Positions 51,673-60,690 are shown, numbered from the stretch's first letter. The stretch is 64,000 nt of DNA from Microlunatus parietis (GCF_013407955.1 NZ_JACCBU010000001.1:744001-808000), one strand, 5' to 3'. Notes: generated by a model not told the origin, from the letters alone. Translations and numbers: made by a program.

Positions 51673-52158
51673 TCAGGCCTGGTCCTCGTACGTCCCCGCG
51701 GCGCCCTCGGCCAGGAACCGGAGCCGGCGCAGCGCCTCCCGGTTGCGGACCCGCAACAGGCCCCGGCGTACCGGAGCGAGCACCGCCAGGCCCGGTCCGG
51801 CGGCGACGTCCTCGTCGATCGAGACCACACAGCCGTCGGGGATCGGTTCGAGGGTGATCACGACGGTGGCCTCACCGACCGGCCAGCCGCGGGCCCGCAG
51901 CACCAGCCGGCGTCCGTACTGCCATTCCAGCGCCGTCGTGGTGTCGTTGATCAACAGCGGCCAGACGCCGAACGAGTGGTGCAGTTCGGACCGCGGCAGC
52001 GGCCAGTCCTCGTCGACCTCACGCATCCGGGACGCGCCGACCACCCAGCTCGGATACAGCCAGCCGTTGCCGAGCACGGCGAAGACCTCGGCCGCCGACG
52101 CCGTCATCCGCAGGCTGACCGTGTTGCCCCCAGGGCGGTGCCCGGTCCGGGATTCCAT
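51673..52158 (-). CDS. SRPBCC-family protein
   Basis: 161 aa. Helix-grip pattern: VSLRMTASAAEVFAVLGNGW, WVVGASRMREVDEDWPLPRS, ATVVITLEPIPDGCVVSIDE. It probably binds a hydrophobic ligand; function unknown. GAGGAG lies just upstream of ATG 52158, and a GTTT/GGGTAC promoter 32-56 nt upstream. It is back to back with the haem-oxygenase-like gene. Confidence 0.75.
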   Translation of the reverse strand: MESRTGHRPGGNTVSLRMTASAAEVFAVLGNGWLYPSWVVGASRMREVDEDWPLPRSELHHSFGVWPLLINDTTTALEWQYGRRLVLRARGWPVGEATVVITLEPIPDGCVVSIDEDVAAGPGLAVLAPVRRGLLRVRNREALRRLRFLAEGAAGTYEDQA

Positions 52159-52189
52159 CGGCCACTCCTCCGCTCGGCTCGCCGGACAG

Positions 52190-52214
52190 GTACCCGCGGG
52201 ACGGAGCCGCAAAC
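52190..52214 (-). promoter_or_regulatory. Alternative-sigma (SigB/SigF-type) promoter of the SRPBCC gene
   Basis: On the minus strand GTTT (52214-52211), 15 nt, GGGTAC (52195-52190). Full match to the consensus form, 32 nt before the ATG at 52158. Confidence 0.62.
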
Positions 52215-52236
52215 GCAGCGCCGGGCGCGCCCGGAT

Positions 52237-52261
52237 GTTTCGGGAGCCGGATCCCGGGTAG
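52237..52261 (+). promoter_or_regulatory. Alternative-sigma (SigB/SigF-type) promoter of the haem-oxygenase-like gene
   Basis: GTTT (52237-52240), 15 nt, GGGTAG (52256-52261), 43 nt before the ATG at 52304. It lies back to back with the minus-strand promoter at 52190-52214. Confidence 0.58.
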
Positions 52262-52303
52262 TCCATGATCACCGGCCGCACGGCCGAGACGAGAGGAACG
52301 ATC

Positions 52304-53341
52304 ATGCTGCTGCCCCACCCGCGTGGCCCGCTGAGCGCAGCCGTCACGGCCGCCATCCGCCGGCCGGACGAGTCACTGATCAAGGTGCCCGACCTGCCCG
52401 AGCCCGATGTGGCGTTGCACGATCCCGACTTTCAGCTCACGCTGTGGGTGCTGTACGAGTTGCACTACCGCTCCTTCGACGACGCGCCGGACGCGGCCGA
52501 GTGGTCACCGGTCCTGCTGGCCGTCCGCGGGGCCCTCGAGACGATCTTCGACATCGCCCTGGAGCGCGAATGCGCCGGCCCGGTCGACCTGCTGGCCGCG
52601 GTCCCGGCCGAGGACTTCCCGGATCAGCTGTTCGCGCTCACCGAGAGTTTCGACAGCCCGCCGGTCGCGGAGCACGTCCAGCGGCGCGCGACGCTGGACC
52701 AGGTCCGGGAGCTGCTGCTGTTGCGCAGCATCTACCAACTCAAGGAGGCCGACCCGCACAGCTTCACCATCCCGCGGCTGACCGGAGCGGCGAAGGCTGG
52801 GCTGGTCGAGTTGCAGTACGACGAGTACGGCGACGGCCGGGCCGACCGGGTGCATCAGGACCTCTTCGCGACCGCGCTGCGGGGCGCGGGCCTCGACCCC
52901 GGCTACGGCGCCTACGTCGACGTGGTGCCGGCCGAGACCCTCGCGATCAGCACCGTGATGTCGCGGTTCTGCCTGCATCGTGGCCGCCGGGGTGCGGCGA
53001 TGGGACATCTCGCCGCGTTCGAGGCCACCAGCTCGGTGCCCTCTCGCCGTTACGCAGCGGGGATCCGGCGGGTCGGCCTGGGCGACAACGTGGCCCAGTA
53101 CTTCGACGAGCACGTCGAGGCCGACGCCGTGCACGAACAGCTCGCCGTCCGCGGGATCTGCGCGGCGATGATCAAGGACGAGCCCGGCTTGCAGCGCGAC
53201 ATCGCGCTGGGCGCCGTGGCCTGCCTCGCGGTGGACGACCTGAGTGCCCGGCCGCTGCTGGCGGCCTGGCAGGACGACCGGCACCTGGTCGATCCACCGG
53301 CACCGCCGCGGTCGCTCACCGAGTTCGCGACGTCATCATGA
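52304..53341 (+). CDS. Iron-containing redox enzyme family protein (haem-oxygenase-like fold)
   Basis: 345 aa, all-helical. Likely metal ligands are E and H in WVLYELHYRSF (ELHYRSF is typical of the family), H in RVHQDLFATAL and H/E in QYFDEHVEADAVHEQLAVRG. Members are non-haem di-iron oxidases or oxygenases. AGAGGAA is 7 nt before ATG 52304. It is coupled by ATGA to the CDGSH gene, whose Fe-S protein may deliver electrons; that is inference. Confidence 0.8.
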   Translation: MLLPHPRGPLSAAVTAAIRRPDESLIKVPDLPEPDVALHDPDFQLTLWVLYELHYRSFDDAPDAAEWSPVLLAVRGALETIFDIALERECAGPVDLLAAVPAEDFPDQLFALTESFDSPPVAEHVQRRATLDQVRELLLLRSIYQLKEADPHSFTIPRLTGAAKAGLVELQYDEYGDGRADRVHQDLFATALRGAGLDPGYGAYVDVVPAETLAISTVMSRFCLHRGRRGAAMGHLAAFEATSSVPSRRYAAGIRRVGLGDNVAQYFDEHVEADAVHEQLAVRGICAAMIKDEPGLQRDIALGAVACLAVDDLSARPLLAAWQDDRHLVDPPAPPRSLTEFATSS

Positions 53342-53610
53342 TCAGCTGCCGGATGATCAACGCCGCCGGGACACCGCTGCGGTGCGTCGGCGACGAGACT
53401 CTGGACCTGGAACCGTGCCCGGAGGGCCCGGTGCTGGTCCGCGGCGCCACGATGATCATCGACGAGGACGATCAGGCGCACCCGGTACTCCGGCCCGTCG
53501 TCGCGGTCTGTCGCTGCGGGACCTCGACCCAGCCGCCGTGGTGCGACGGGATGCACAAGCTGGTCCAGCGCCGGCAACGAGCCGCCGGGGCGGACCAGAC
53601 CGAACGATGA
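53338..53610 (+). CDS. CDGSH-type iron-sulphur protein
   Basis: 90 aa. The CDGSH signature is CRCGTSTQPPWCDGMHK (C-x-C-x9-C-D-G-x-H), providing three Cys and one His for a [2Fe-2S] cluster. The N-terminal half (GPVLVRGATMIID) is a short beta unit. It overlaps the haem-oxygenase-like gene by ATGA, a pairing that suggests an electron carrier for it. A hairpin made of two TGATCA-containing arms follows the stop. Confidence 0.85.
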   Translation: MISCRMINAAGTPLRCVGDETLDLEPCPEGPVLVRGATMIIDEDDQAHPVLRPVVAVCRCGTSTQPPWCDGMHKLVQRRQRAAGADQTER

Positions 53611-53628
53611 TCATCACGAGTGATCATC
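53606..53628. terminator. Small hairpin GATGATCA-N7-TGATCATC over the CDGSH gene stop
   Basis: 8-bp perfect arms, each containing TGATCA, with a 7-nt loop; the TGA stop (53608-53610) is in the left arm. No T tract follows. It could be a weak terminator or an effect of the general TGATCA excess. Confidence 0.4.
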
Positions 53629-53839
53629 GCGATCCGGAATCTACGCATCAGGCCAAGCTCGGTACAGGTTCGAAACGGACGAGAATGTTCGCGGAACGGA
53701 CACGCCCCGCGTAGCGAGCGACCACTTTCCAGCTTCTTGATCACAAATTCCTCCATCCCCTTTACTAATGCTGTCGTCCTCGGTCATGATCGGTCTTGCC
53801 CATCTACGCGGACGGCCTCGGGGCCGAGGAGGATCAACG

Positions 53840-55723
53840 ATGTCCTTACATCGAACGGTTGTGCGCGCCAAGAAACACCTGCTGGCCCTGATCGCCGCCG
53901 GCACGGCGCTGATCTTGATGGCCGCCTGCACGGCCGGCACCGCCGGTGGCGGCACGCCGGGCGCCGGTGCCGCCTCCGACCCCACGGCGCCGGGAGACTC
54001 GAGCAAGTTCCTGACGTTCTTCCCCTGCTGCAGCTGGAACACGACCTGGTCGTTCAACCCGTACAACGTGAACGGGCTCGGCATCCAGAACGACTTCGTC
54101 ACGCTGCGGCTGGCGATCGTGAAGTCGCCCAGCCTGACCGAGTTCATCCCGCAGCTGGCCGACACCTGGGAGATCGTCGACGGCAAGCTGAACGTCCACC
54201 TGCGCGAGGACGCGAAGTGGCAGGACGACACCCCGGTCACCAGCAAGGACCTGCACGACACCGCGATCCTGAACGCGCTGCGCGGCGACGGGTTCTGGAA
54301 CGACATCACCAGCGTCGACATCGTCGATGATCACACCGTCGCGTTCACGCTCAAGGAGGGTCAGCCGGAATCGCTGGCCAAGCTGGACATCCTGAACGCG
54401 ATCCGGCCGTACCCGTCCAGCGTGTACGGCAAGCTCGTCACCGACGAGCTGAAGCAGGACGTGATCAAGTACTACACGACCGCGCACCGGGACCCGGAGC
54501 AGGCCGGCAAGCTGCCGGAGTTCAAGCGGATGAGCGCGGCGTTCAAGGACCTGGCCGCGATGAAGGTGGAGAAGCTGATCGGCAATGGCCCGTTCCAGCT
54601 GGAGAACATCACCACCAAGGAAGCCAAGCTGGTCAAGTGGGACGGCTTCTGGGACGCGAACAAGATCACGTTCGCCGGGATCCGCTACCTGAACGGTTCG
54701 ACCCAGACGGTCTACCCGCAGCTGTTCAGCGGCAACGTGCACTTCTCCAACGTGTACATGCCGCCGCCGATCCTGCAGCGCTGGAAGAAGACCCCCGACT
54801 CGAACACGGCGCTGCCGCTCGCCTTCGGGTTCACCATGCTGTTCAACAGCAGCAAGAAGCCGCTCGACTCCAAGGCGGTCCGGCAGGCGCTGGCATACGT
54901 GATCCCGCGGCAGCAGATCAGCGAGGCCGCCTACGGCACCGACGAGGCGGCCGGCGGCACCTGGAAGGAAGTCAACACCGGCATCTCGCCTTCCCTGGAA
55001 GCGATCTATCTGGACCAGGGCAAGCTCGACCAGCTGAACAAGTACCCGGTGGACGAGGCCAAGGCGACCCAACTGCTGGAGGGCGAGGGCTTCACCAAGA
55101 AGGGTGATCAGTGGATCAAGCCGGACGGCGAGCCGTTCACGCTGACCTTCATCGCCAACGCCGAGACGACCGACATCGTCACCTCGTTCAACTCCGCGGC
55201 GAAGGCGCTGACCGCATTCGGGATCAAGTCCGAGGTCAACGCGACCTCCGGCGCCCAGCAGAACGCCGATCAGCACAACGGCGACTTCGACATCGGCTCC
55301 GGCTTCGTCGGCGGCAACAACCCGCTCGGCATGTACAACTCGCTGCTGGGTCCGGGCTACAACTTCAGCAAGCTGGGCAACTACGCCGGCAAGCGCGGCA
55401 TCGGCTTCGGCCCGACGAAGAACGTCCCCGGTCTCGGCGAGGTGGACGTGGTCAGCACCATTGACGGCCAGGTCCGTGCCATCGAGCCGGGTCCGGAGAT
55501 GAATGCCCAGGTCTGGAACTGGGCCCAGCTGGTGAACGAGGAGGTCCCGTACATCTGGTACGCGACCAAGGTCTACCAGTTCCCCTTCTCCACCAAGGAA
55601 TTCACCAACTGGCCGCCGCTGAACGACCAGAACACCAGCGAGCTGTGGGACATCATCGCCGCCGACATGAACGGAGGCGTCTCGCTGGCGATCCAGCAGG
55701 GCTTCATCACCCCGAAGCCCTGA
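53840..55723 (+). CDS. ABC transporter substrate-binding lipoprotein, family 5
   Basis: 627 aa. Lipoprotein signal ending ILMAACTAG. Mature protein has SBP family 5 features: FVTLRLAIVKSPSLTEFIPQ, LNVHLREDAKWQDDTPVTSK, KPLDSKAVRQALAYVIPRQQ. GAGGAGG is 7 nt before ATG 53840. First gene of a complete five-gene importer (A-B-C-D-F). The length and the CCSWN-type segment near residue 60 differ from classical DppA, so the ligand may be an oligosaccharide or glycoside rather than a peptide. Confidence 0.86.
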   Translation: MSLHRTVVRAKKHLLALIAAGTALILMAACTAGTAGGGTPGAGAASDPTAPGDSSKFLTFFPCCSWNTTWSFNPYNVNGLGIQNDFVTLRLAIVKSPSLTEFIPQLADTWEIVDGKLNVHLREDAKWQDDTPVTSKDLHDTAILNALRGDGFWNDITSVDIVDDHTVAFTLKEGQPESLAKLDILNAIRPYPSSVYGKLVTDELKQDVIKYYTTAHRDPEQAGKLPEFKRMSAAFKDLAAMKVEKLIGNGPFQLENITTKEAKLVKWDGFWDANKITFAGIRYLNGSTQTVYPQLFSGNVHFSNVYMPPPILQRWKKTPDSNTALPLAFGFTMLFNSSKKPLDSKAVRQALAYVIPRQQISEAAYGTDEAAGGTWKEVNTGISPSLEAIYLDQGKLDQLNKYPVDEAKATQLLEGEGFTKKGDQWIKPDGEPFTLTFIANAETTDIVTSFNSAAKALTAFGIKSEVNATSGAQQNADQHNGDFDIGSGFVGGNNPLGMYNSLLGPGYNFSKLGNYAGKRGIGFGPTKNVPGLGEVDVVSTIDGQVRAIEPGPEMNAQVWNWAQLVNEEVPYIWYATKVYQFPFSTKEFTNWPPLNDQNTSELWDIIAADMNGGVSLAIQQGFITPKP

Positions 55724-55768
55724 CCCCTCCCCGTCACCCGGTGACACCCCCTTATCCGGAAGGCGCCG

Positions 55769-56836
55769 ATGGTTTCCTATGTCGTGAAGCGACTGGCGAT
55801 GTCGCTGTTGATCATCTACATCGTCATCTCGCTGTCCTTCTTCATGATCCGGCTGATGCCGGGCAACCCGATGGCGGCGCTCGAGGCGCAGCTGCGGATG
55901 CAGGGCGGCCTGAGCGAGGTCGAGATCCAGCAGCGGATCAGCTCCGTCTACGGCGTGACGCCGAACGCGCCGGTCGGCGAGCAGTATCTGCAGTACGTGT
56001 GGGGTGCGATCCGCGGCGATCTCGGGGTTCCGATCATGAACCCCGGGACCACCGTGACCGCGGTGATCGCCGAGGCGCTGCCGTGGACGATCATGGTCGT
56101 CGCGGTGTCGCTGATCATCAGCTTCCTGATCGGGATCGCGATCGGCGCGATGATGGCCGCGTTCCAGAACAGCCGGTTCTCCCAGGCGATGACGTTCATC
56201 GTGTCCTTCCTGAGCGCCGTGCCCAGCTATCTGGTGGCCATCGCGCTGCTGTACTTCCTGACCAGCGTCTACCAGGTCTTCCCGTCCGGTGGCGCCTACG
56301 CGGTCGACGTGACGCCGGGCTTCAACGGGCCGTACCTGCTCAGCGTGCTCTACCACGCCTTCCTGCCGATCGTGGCGTCGGTGATCACTTCCTTCGGCGG
56401 CTGGGCGCTCGGCATGAAGGGCAGCGCGATCTCGGTCCTCGGTTCGGAGTACGTCCGGGCGGCCGAAGCCCGCGGCCTGAGCGACCGCCGGATCACCCAG
56501 TCCTACGTCGGCCGCAACTCGATGCTGCCGATGGTCACCCAGCTGGCCCTCTCGATCGGCTTCATGTTCGGCGGCTCGGTCTTCATCGAGACGTACTTCC
56601 AGTACCCCGGGATCGGGTTCTACATGATCCAGTCGGTCAATCAACGGGACTACTCGCTGATGATGGGCTGCTTCCTATTGATCACCGTCTCGGTGATCGT
56701 CACGAACCTGCTGGTCGACCTGCTCTATCCGCTGGTCGATCCCCGGATCGCCAATCCGGCGGCGCGCAAGCGGGCCGTGGACAAGACCGCCGATCCGGAC
56801 CAGGAAGTGTTGCCGGCCGGAGGGACGATGGCATGA
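55769..56836 (+). CDS. ABC transporter permease, DppB-like
   Basis: 355 aa, six helices. Typical start VVKRLAMSLLIIYIVISLSF FMIRLMPGNP, large periplasmic loop, EAA loop YVRAAEARGLSDRRITQSYV. It follows the lipoprotein gene by 45 nt and overlaps the next permease by ATGA. Confidence 0.88.
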   Translation: MVSYVVKRLAMSLLIIYIVISLSFFMIRLMPGNPMAALEAQLRMQGGLSEVEIQQRISSVYGVTPNAPVGEQYLQYVWGAIRGDLGVPIMNPGTTVTAVIAEALPWTIMVVAVSLIISFLIGIAIGAMMAAFQNSRFSQAMTFIVSFLSAVPSYLVAIALLYFLTSVYQVFPSGGAYAVDVTPGFNGPYLLSVLYHAFLPIVASVITSFGGWALGMKGSAISVLGSEYVRAAEARGLSDRRITQSYVGRNSMLPMVTQLALSIGFMFGGSVFIETYFQYPGIGFYMIQSVNQRDYSLMMGCFLLITVSVIVTNLLVDLLYPLVDPRIANPAARKRAVDKTADPDQEVLPAGGTMA

Positions 56837-57684
56837 GGTTCCTCAGTGACCTGTGGCGGATCCTGCGCAACGACAAGGGTGCCCTGGTCGGCGGCGTGAT
56901 CGTCCTGATCTACGGCCTGGTGGCGATCTTCGGGCCGGTCTTCGTCCAGGTGGGTGACGAGCAGGATGCGAGCCAGGCCTACCAGCCGCCGTCCTGGGAG
57001 CACCCGCTCGGCACCGACTCGCTCGGCCAGGGCGTGCTCGAGCAGATCATCGTCGGCACCCAGCCGATCATGATCGTCGGCGTGATGTCGGCGGTGATCA
57101 CGATCTTCATCGGTGTCGCGGTGGGCCTGCTGACCGGTTACATCGGCGGTGTCGTCGACACGATCGTCATGCGGATCACCGACATCTTCCTGACCATCCC
57201 CGGTCTGCCGTTGATCATCGTCCTGGCCAGCGTGATCCACACCACCAACCCGTTCGTGCTGGCCTGCATCCTGTCGATCACCGCCTGGGCGGGCCTGGCC
57301 CGGGCGATCCGGTCCCAGGCGATGAGCCTGCGCAGCAGCGACTTCGTCGAGGCCGCCCAGCTCCAGGGGGTCTCGCTCGGCAACATGATCGGCCGGCAAT
57401 TGCTGCCGAACGTCGGCCCGTACGTCGCGATCCACTTCCTGCTCGCGATCACCGGCGCGATCTACGCCTCGGTCGGCCTGTTCCTACTCGGCATCGCGCC
57501 GATCAGCGGCAACAACTGGGGCATCATGATCAACCTGGCGATGGCGCAGGGCGCCTTGTACACCACCGACAGCGCCTTCTACCTGTTCTCCCCCATGGCC
57601 GCCATCGTCATCCTGCAGGTGTCCTTCGTGTTCTTCTCCCGGGCGCTGGACAGCGTCTTCAACCCGAGGCTGCGTGTCCAGTGA
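56833..57684 (+). CDS. ABC transporter permease, DppC-like
   Basis: 283 aa, six helices. LPLGTDSLGQGVLEQIIVGT-like segment (HPLGTDSLGQGVLEQ) is the DppC hallmark after helix 1; EAA loop DFVEAAQLQGVSLGNMIGRQ. ATG 56833 overlaps the stop of the DppB-like gene; its end overlaps the first ATPase (GTGA). Confidence 0.88.
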   Translation: MRFLSDLWRILRNDKGALVGGVIVLIYGLVAIFGPVFVQVGDEQDASQAYQPPSWEHPLGTDSLGQGVLEQIIVGTQPIMIVGVMSAVITIFIGVAVGLLTGYIGGVVDTIVMRITDIFLTIPGLPLIIVLASVIHTTNPFVLACILSITAWAGLARAIRSQAMSLRSSDFVEAAQLQGVSLGNMIGRQLLPNVGPYVAIHFLLAITGAIYASVGLFLLGIAPISGNNWGIMINLAMAQGALYTTDSAFYLFSPMAAIVILQVSFVFFSRALDSVFNPRLRVQ

Positions 57685-58706
57685 GCTCCCCCGTGACCAA
57701 CGACGATCAACACCTGCTCGAGGTCGACGACCTGACCGTCGCGTTCGGTGACGGCCCCGGCTCCGTGCGGGCGGTCGAGAACGTCAGCCTCAGCGTCGGT
57801 GCCGGCGAGATCTACGCCCTGGTCGGCGAGTCCGGCTGCGGCAAGTCGACGCTGGCGTACTCGCTGCTGCAGATCGTGCCGCCGCCGGGCCAGATCACCG
57901 GCGGCACGGTACGGTTCCGCGGGGCGAGCACCACCACGATGTCGAAGCGGGAACTGAACGCCCTCCGCGGCGCCGAGCTCGCGATGGTGTTCCAGGGCGC
58001 GATGAACGCGTTCAACCCGGTGCTGACGATCGGCACCCAGGTGGACCACATCCTGCAGGCCCATCCCGAGGTGTTCGCCGACCCGAAGGACGGCCGGGAC
58101 TACTTCCGGCATCTGCTCGACCTGGTCCAACTGCCGGCCGACCGGATCTGGAAGTCGTACGAGAGCCAGCTGTCCGGCGGCATGAAGCAGCGGGTGGCGA
58201 TCGCCGTCGCGCTGCTGCTGCGGCCGTCGGTGGTGATCTTGGACGAGCCGACGACCGCGCTGGACGTGCTCAACCAGCGGTTGGTGATCGACATCCTCAA
58301 GGATCTGCACCGCACGCTCGGGGTGACGATCATCTTCGTCACCCACGACCTCGCCGTGGTCGCGGAGCTCGCCACCCGGGTCGCGGTCATGTACGCCGGC
58401 CGCCTGGTGGAGTCGGGCACCGTCGAGGAGATCTTCAAGGCGGGCCGCCGGCACCCCTACGTCGAGGCGTTGATCAACGCGATCCCGAGCGTGCTGGACG
58501 CCGGGCTCCGGGTCCGGCCGATCGGCGGCGCGGTGCCGAACCTCGCCGAACTGCCGGGCGGCTGCCGGTTCGCGCCGCGCTGTGCCCGGGCCGAGGACCT
58601 GTGCCACGAGACTGAGCCGCCGCTGCTCGGCGATGATCATGGACATCTGGTCGCCTGTCACGTCGTCAACCGCAGGCCCGAACTGGTGGAGGTGTCGAAG
58701 GCGTGA
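57681..58706 (+). CDS. Oligopeptide-type ABC transporter ATPase, DppD-like
   Basis: 341 aa. Walker A GESGCGKSTLAY, signature LSGGMKQR, Walker B VVILDEPTTALD, H-loop IFVTHDLAVV. The C-terminal Dpp/Opp extension contains CRFAPRCARAEDLC, a Cys cluster that in this family can bind a [4Fe-4S] cluster. GTG start overlaps the permease stop by 4 nt. Confidence 0.9.
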   Translation: MSSPVTNDDQHLLEVDDLTVAFGDGPGSVRAVENVSLSVGAGEIYALVGESGCGKSTLAYSLLQIVPPPGQITGGTVRFRGASTTTMSKRELNALRGAELAMVFQGAMNAFNPVLTIGTQVDHILQAHPEVFADPKDGRDYFRHLLDLVQLPADRIWKSYESQLSGGMKQRVAIAVALLLRPSVVILDEPTTALDVLNQRLVIDILKDLHRTLGVTIIFVTHDLAVVAELATRVAVMYAGRLVESGTVEEIFKAGRRHPYVEALINAIPSVLDAGLRVRPIGGAVPNLAELPGGCRFAPRCARAEDLCHETEPPLLGDDHGHLVACHVVNRRPELVEVSKA

Positions 58707-59698
58707 GTCTGCTCGAGATCCAGGATGTGACCCACACGTACGCCACCGGCTCGGGACGTCCGGTGCTGCACGACGTCAACCTGTCCACCGGCGAGGGCGA
58801 GATCGTGGCGCTGGTCGGCGAGTCCGGTTGCGGCAAGACCACGTTGGGCCGGCTGATCGCCGGACTACACGAGCCGAGCAGCGGCCGGATCTCGTTCGAC
58901 GGCACCGACATCGCGGGGCTGCGCGGCAACCGACGCCGGCAGTGGCGGCGCAAGGTGCAGATGGTGCACCAGGACCCGTACGGCTCGCTGAACCCCGGCC
59001 TGACCATCGGCAGCACGCTGGCCCCCGGGATCCTGCAGCACAAGCTGGCCACCTGGCGCACCGTGCAGCCGGAGATGATCAAGCTGCTGCAGCAGGTCGG
59101 CCTGGACGCCACCCCGGCGTTCCTGCAGCGCTACCCGCACCAGTTGTCCGGCGGCCAGCGGCAGCGGGTCTCGATCGCGCGGGCGATCAGCCTGCAGCCG
59201 AGCCTGATCGTCGCCGACGAGGTCACCAGCATGCTCGACGTGTCGATGCGGGTGGCGATCCTCGACCTGCTGCTGTCCTTCCAGCGCGACCGGGGCATCG
59301 GGTACGTGTTCATCAGCCACGACTTCGGGGTGGTGCGGTACTTCGCCCAGGGCGGCCGGATCGCGGTGATGTTCTTCGGCTACATCGTCGAGGAGGGCCC
59401 GGTCGAGGAGTTGATCACGTCACCGAGGCACCCGTACACCCACATGCTGTTGCAGGCGATCCCGGTGCCGGACCCGGTGCTGGTCCGCAAGCGTGACGAG
59501 GAGGGACGGGACCCGGAACGGATGATCGGCGAGCCGGCGACCTCCGGCTGTGTGTTCGCCAACCGCTGCCCGCTGGTACAGGACGTCTGCCGGAAGCAGG
59601 CCCCGGCCCTGACCGAGATCGGCACCGGGCACCGGTCGGCCTGTCACTTCTCCGACGAGGTCCCGCCGCTGGTCCACCTCACCGACGACGCGGCCTGA
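58703..59698 (+). CDS. Oligopeptide-type ABC transporter ATPase, DppF-like
   Basis: 331 aa. Walker A GESGCGKTTLGR, signature LSGGQRQR, Walker B LIVADEVTSMLD (Val where Pro is usual), H-loop VFISHDFGVV. C-terminal Cys cluster CVFANRCPLVQDVC. GTG start overlaps the DppD stop (GTGA), completing the operon. The EVTS in Walker B is a frequent variant in this subfamily. Confidence 0.9.
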   Translation: MSLLEIQDVTHTYATGSGRPVLHDVNLSTGEGEIVALVGESGCGKTTLGRLIAGLHEPSSGRISFDGTDIAGLRGNRRRQWRRKVQMVHQDPYGSLNPGLTIGSTLAPGILQHKLATWRTVQPEMIKLLQQVGLDATPAFLQRYPHQLSGGQRQRVSIARAISLQPSLIVADEVTSMLDVSMRVAILDLLLSFQRDRGIGYVFISHDFGVVRYFAQGGRIAVMFFGYIVEEGPVEELITSPRHPYTHMLLQAIPVPDPVLVRKRDEEGRDPERMIGEPATSGCVFANRCPLVQDVCRKQAPALTEIGTGHRSACHFSDEVPPLVHLTDDAA

Positions 59699-59709
59699 GG
59701 ACGACGATC

Positions 59710-59928
59710 ATGATGAAGACAGCCGCCCGGGTGCTGCTCCGGATGGGCCTCGGCCTGTTGATCATCTGCGTCGTGATCCGGCCGGCGATCCGTACCGAAC
59801 AAGGGATGATGGGCGACAACCTGGCCATCATCGCCTGCCTGCTGCTGATCATCACCGCCGCGCTGGGCCTCAAGTTCGCCCCGGACGACAAGATCAGCAA
59901 GGCCGGCGACGATCGGCAGCGTCCCTGA
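59710..59928 (+). CDS. Small two-helix membrane protein
   Basis: 72 aa. Two hydrophobic segments (LLRMGLGLLIICVVIRPAI and NLAIIACLLLIITAALGLKF) with a charged tail. It follows the importer by 11 nt and may be co-transcribed. No family recognised. The convergent remnant gene on the other strand ends near its stop. Confidence 0.5.
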   Translation: MMKTAARVLLRMGLGLLIICVVIRPAIRTEQGMMGDNLAIIACLLLIITAALGLKFAPDDKISKAGDDRQRP

Positions 59929-60575
59929 GCGCAGCCGCGATCCCGGAGCGACCCGCGAGTCCCAGACGGGCGTGCGCAGCCTCCGTACGGTTGCGGCCAG
60001 GCGCATCAACTCGGCATTGATCTCCAGCCGCCGGCCTCGTTGATAGTGGGCCTCGAGCCGATACAGCGACGCCCAGGCCGCATCCTCGTCGCGCCCCGTT
60101 GCCGCGGCGAGTTCGGCCAGTTCCCGAGCCCGGTCCAGCCGGGTCAGCACCGCGGCCGGTCCGACTGCGGCCGCCAGCTCGGCGTGCAGCCGGGCCGAGG
60201 TCTTCTGCGCCTCGGCGACCGAGATCCTCTTGTTCGGAAGGGATTCCGCAGCATTCCACGGGTCCCGGGTGGCGACCAGCACAGCCTGCAGCAGCACGGC
60301 CCGCTCTGGATCGTCCGCGCCGATCATGGCGAGCGCCTCCTGCGCCGGGCATGCCGCTCGGCCGTCAGGCTCCACGCTCCCACGGCCGGACCCGGGATGA
60401 CGGTCGCGGCGTCGGCCAGGAGGCCCGCATCGCCGGTGGCCCGGCCGATCGCGGCGGCCTCCCGGCAGGCCTGCCAGGCCCGCTCCAGTGACCCCCGCCG
60501 GTACTCGGAGCGGGCCAGGTCGAGCAGCCGGCGCGGGTCGGGCGCCGGCGCGGGAGGTGAGGGGTCGGTACTCAT
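59929..60575 (-). pseudogene. Frameshifted and truncated TPR-type regulator fragment
   Basis: ATG 60575 opens a helical TPR-like stretch (LLDLARSEYRRGSLERAWQA, GLLADAATVIPGPAVGAWSL). Around 60340 the frame must shift by one base to continue with QEALAMIGADDPERAVLLQA, VATRDPWNAAESLPNKRIS and DEDAAWASLYRLEAHYQRGR. Together these match the helical repeats of large LuxR/BTAD-type actinobacterial regulators, but the protein breaks off after RTPVWDSRVAPGSR where antisense of the downstream small gene begins. So both a frameshift and a missing C-terminus with its DNA-binding part. Confidence 0.5.
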
Positions 60576-60647
60576 GGGCGCCCCGAACAGTTGAGTGATT
60601 CCACGGATGTGCGCGGCTGAGCCAGATTCTACGGTCGATCCTCGTAC

Positions 60648-60669
60648 GGGCCCGCAAGATCGCGGGCCC
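60648..60669. promoter_or_regulatory. GGGCCCGC-N6-GCGGGCCC hairpin in the leader of the next gene
   Basis: Perfect 8-bp stem ending 21 nt before ATG 60691. It could be the terminator of an upstream transcript or a leader structure; no downstream T run. Confidence 0.4.
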
Positions 60670-60690
60670 ATCGAGAGGTGGAGGCAGATC

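Noticed and set aside
51976-53610. 544-codon frame as one large protein ending in CDGSH
   Set aside because: It runs out of frame through the haem-oxygenase-like gene; only the last 90 codons are the CDGSH protein, with an ATGA coupled start.
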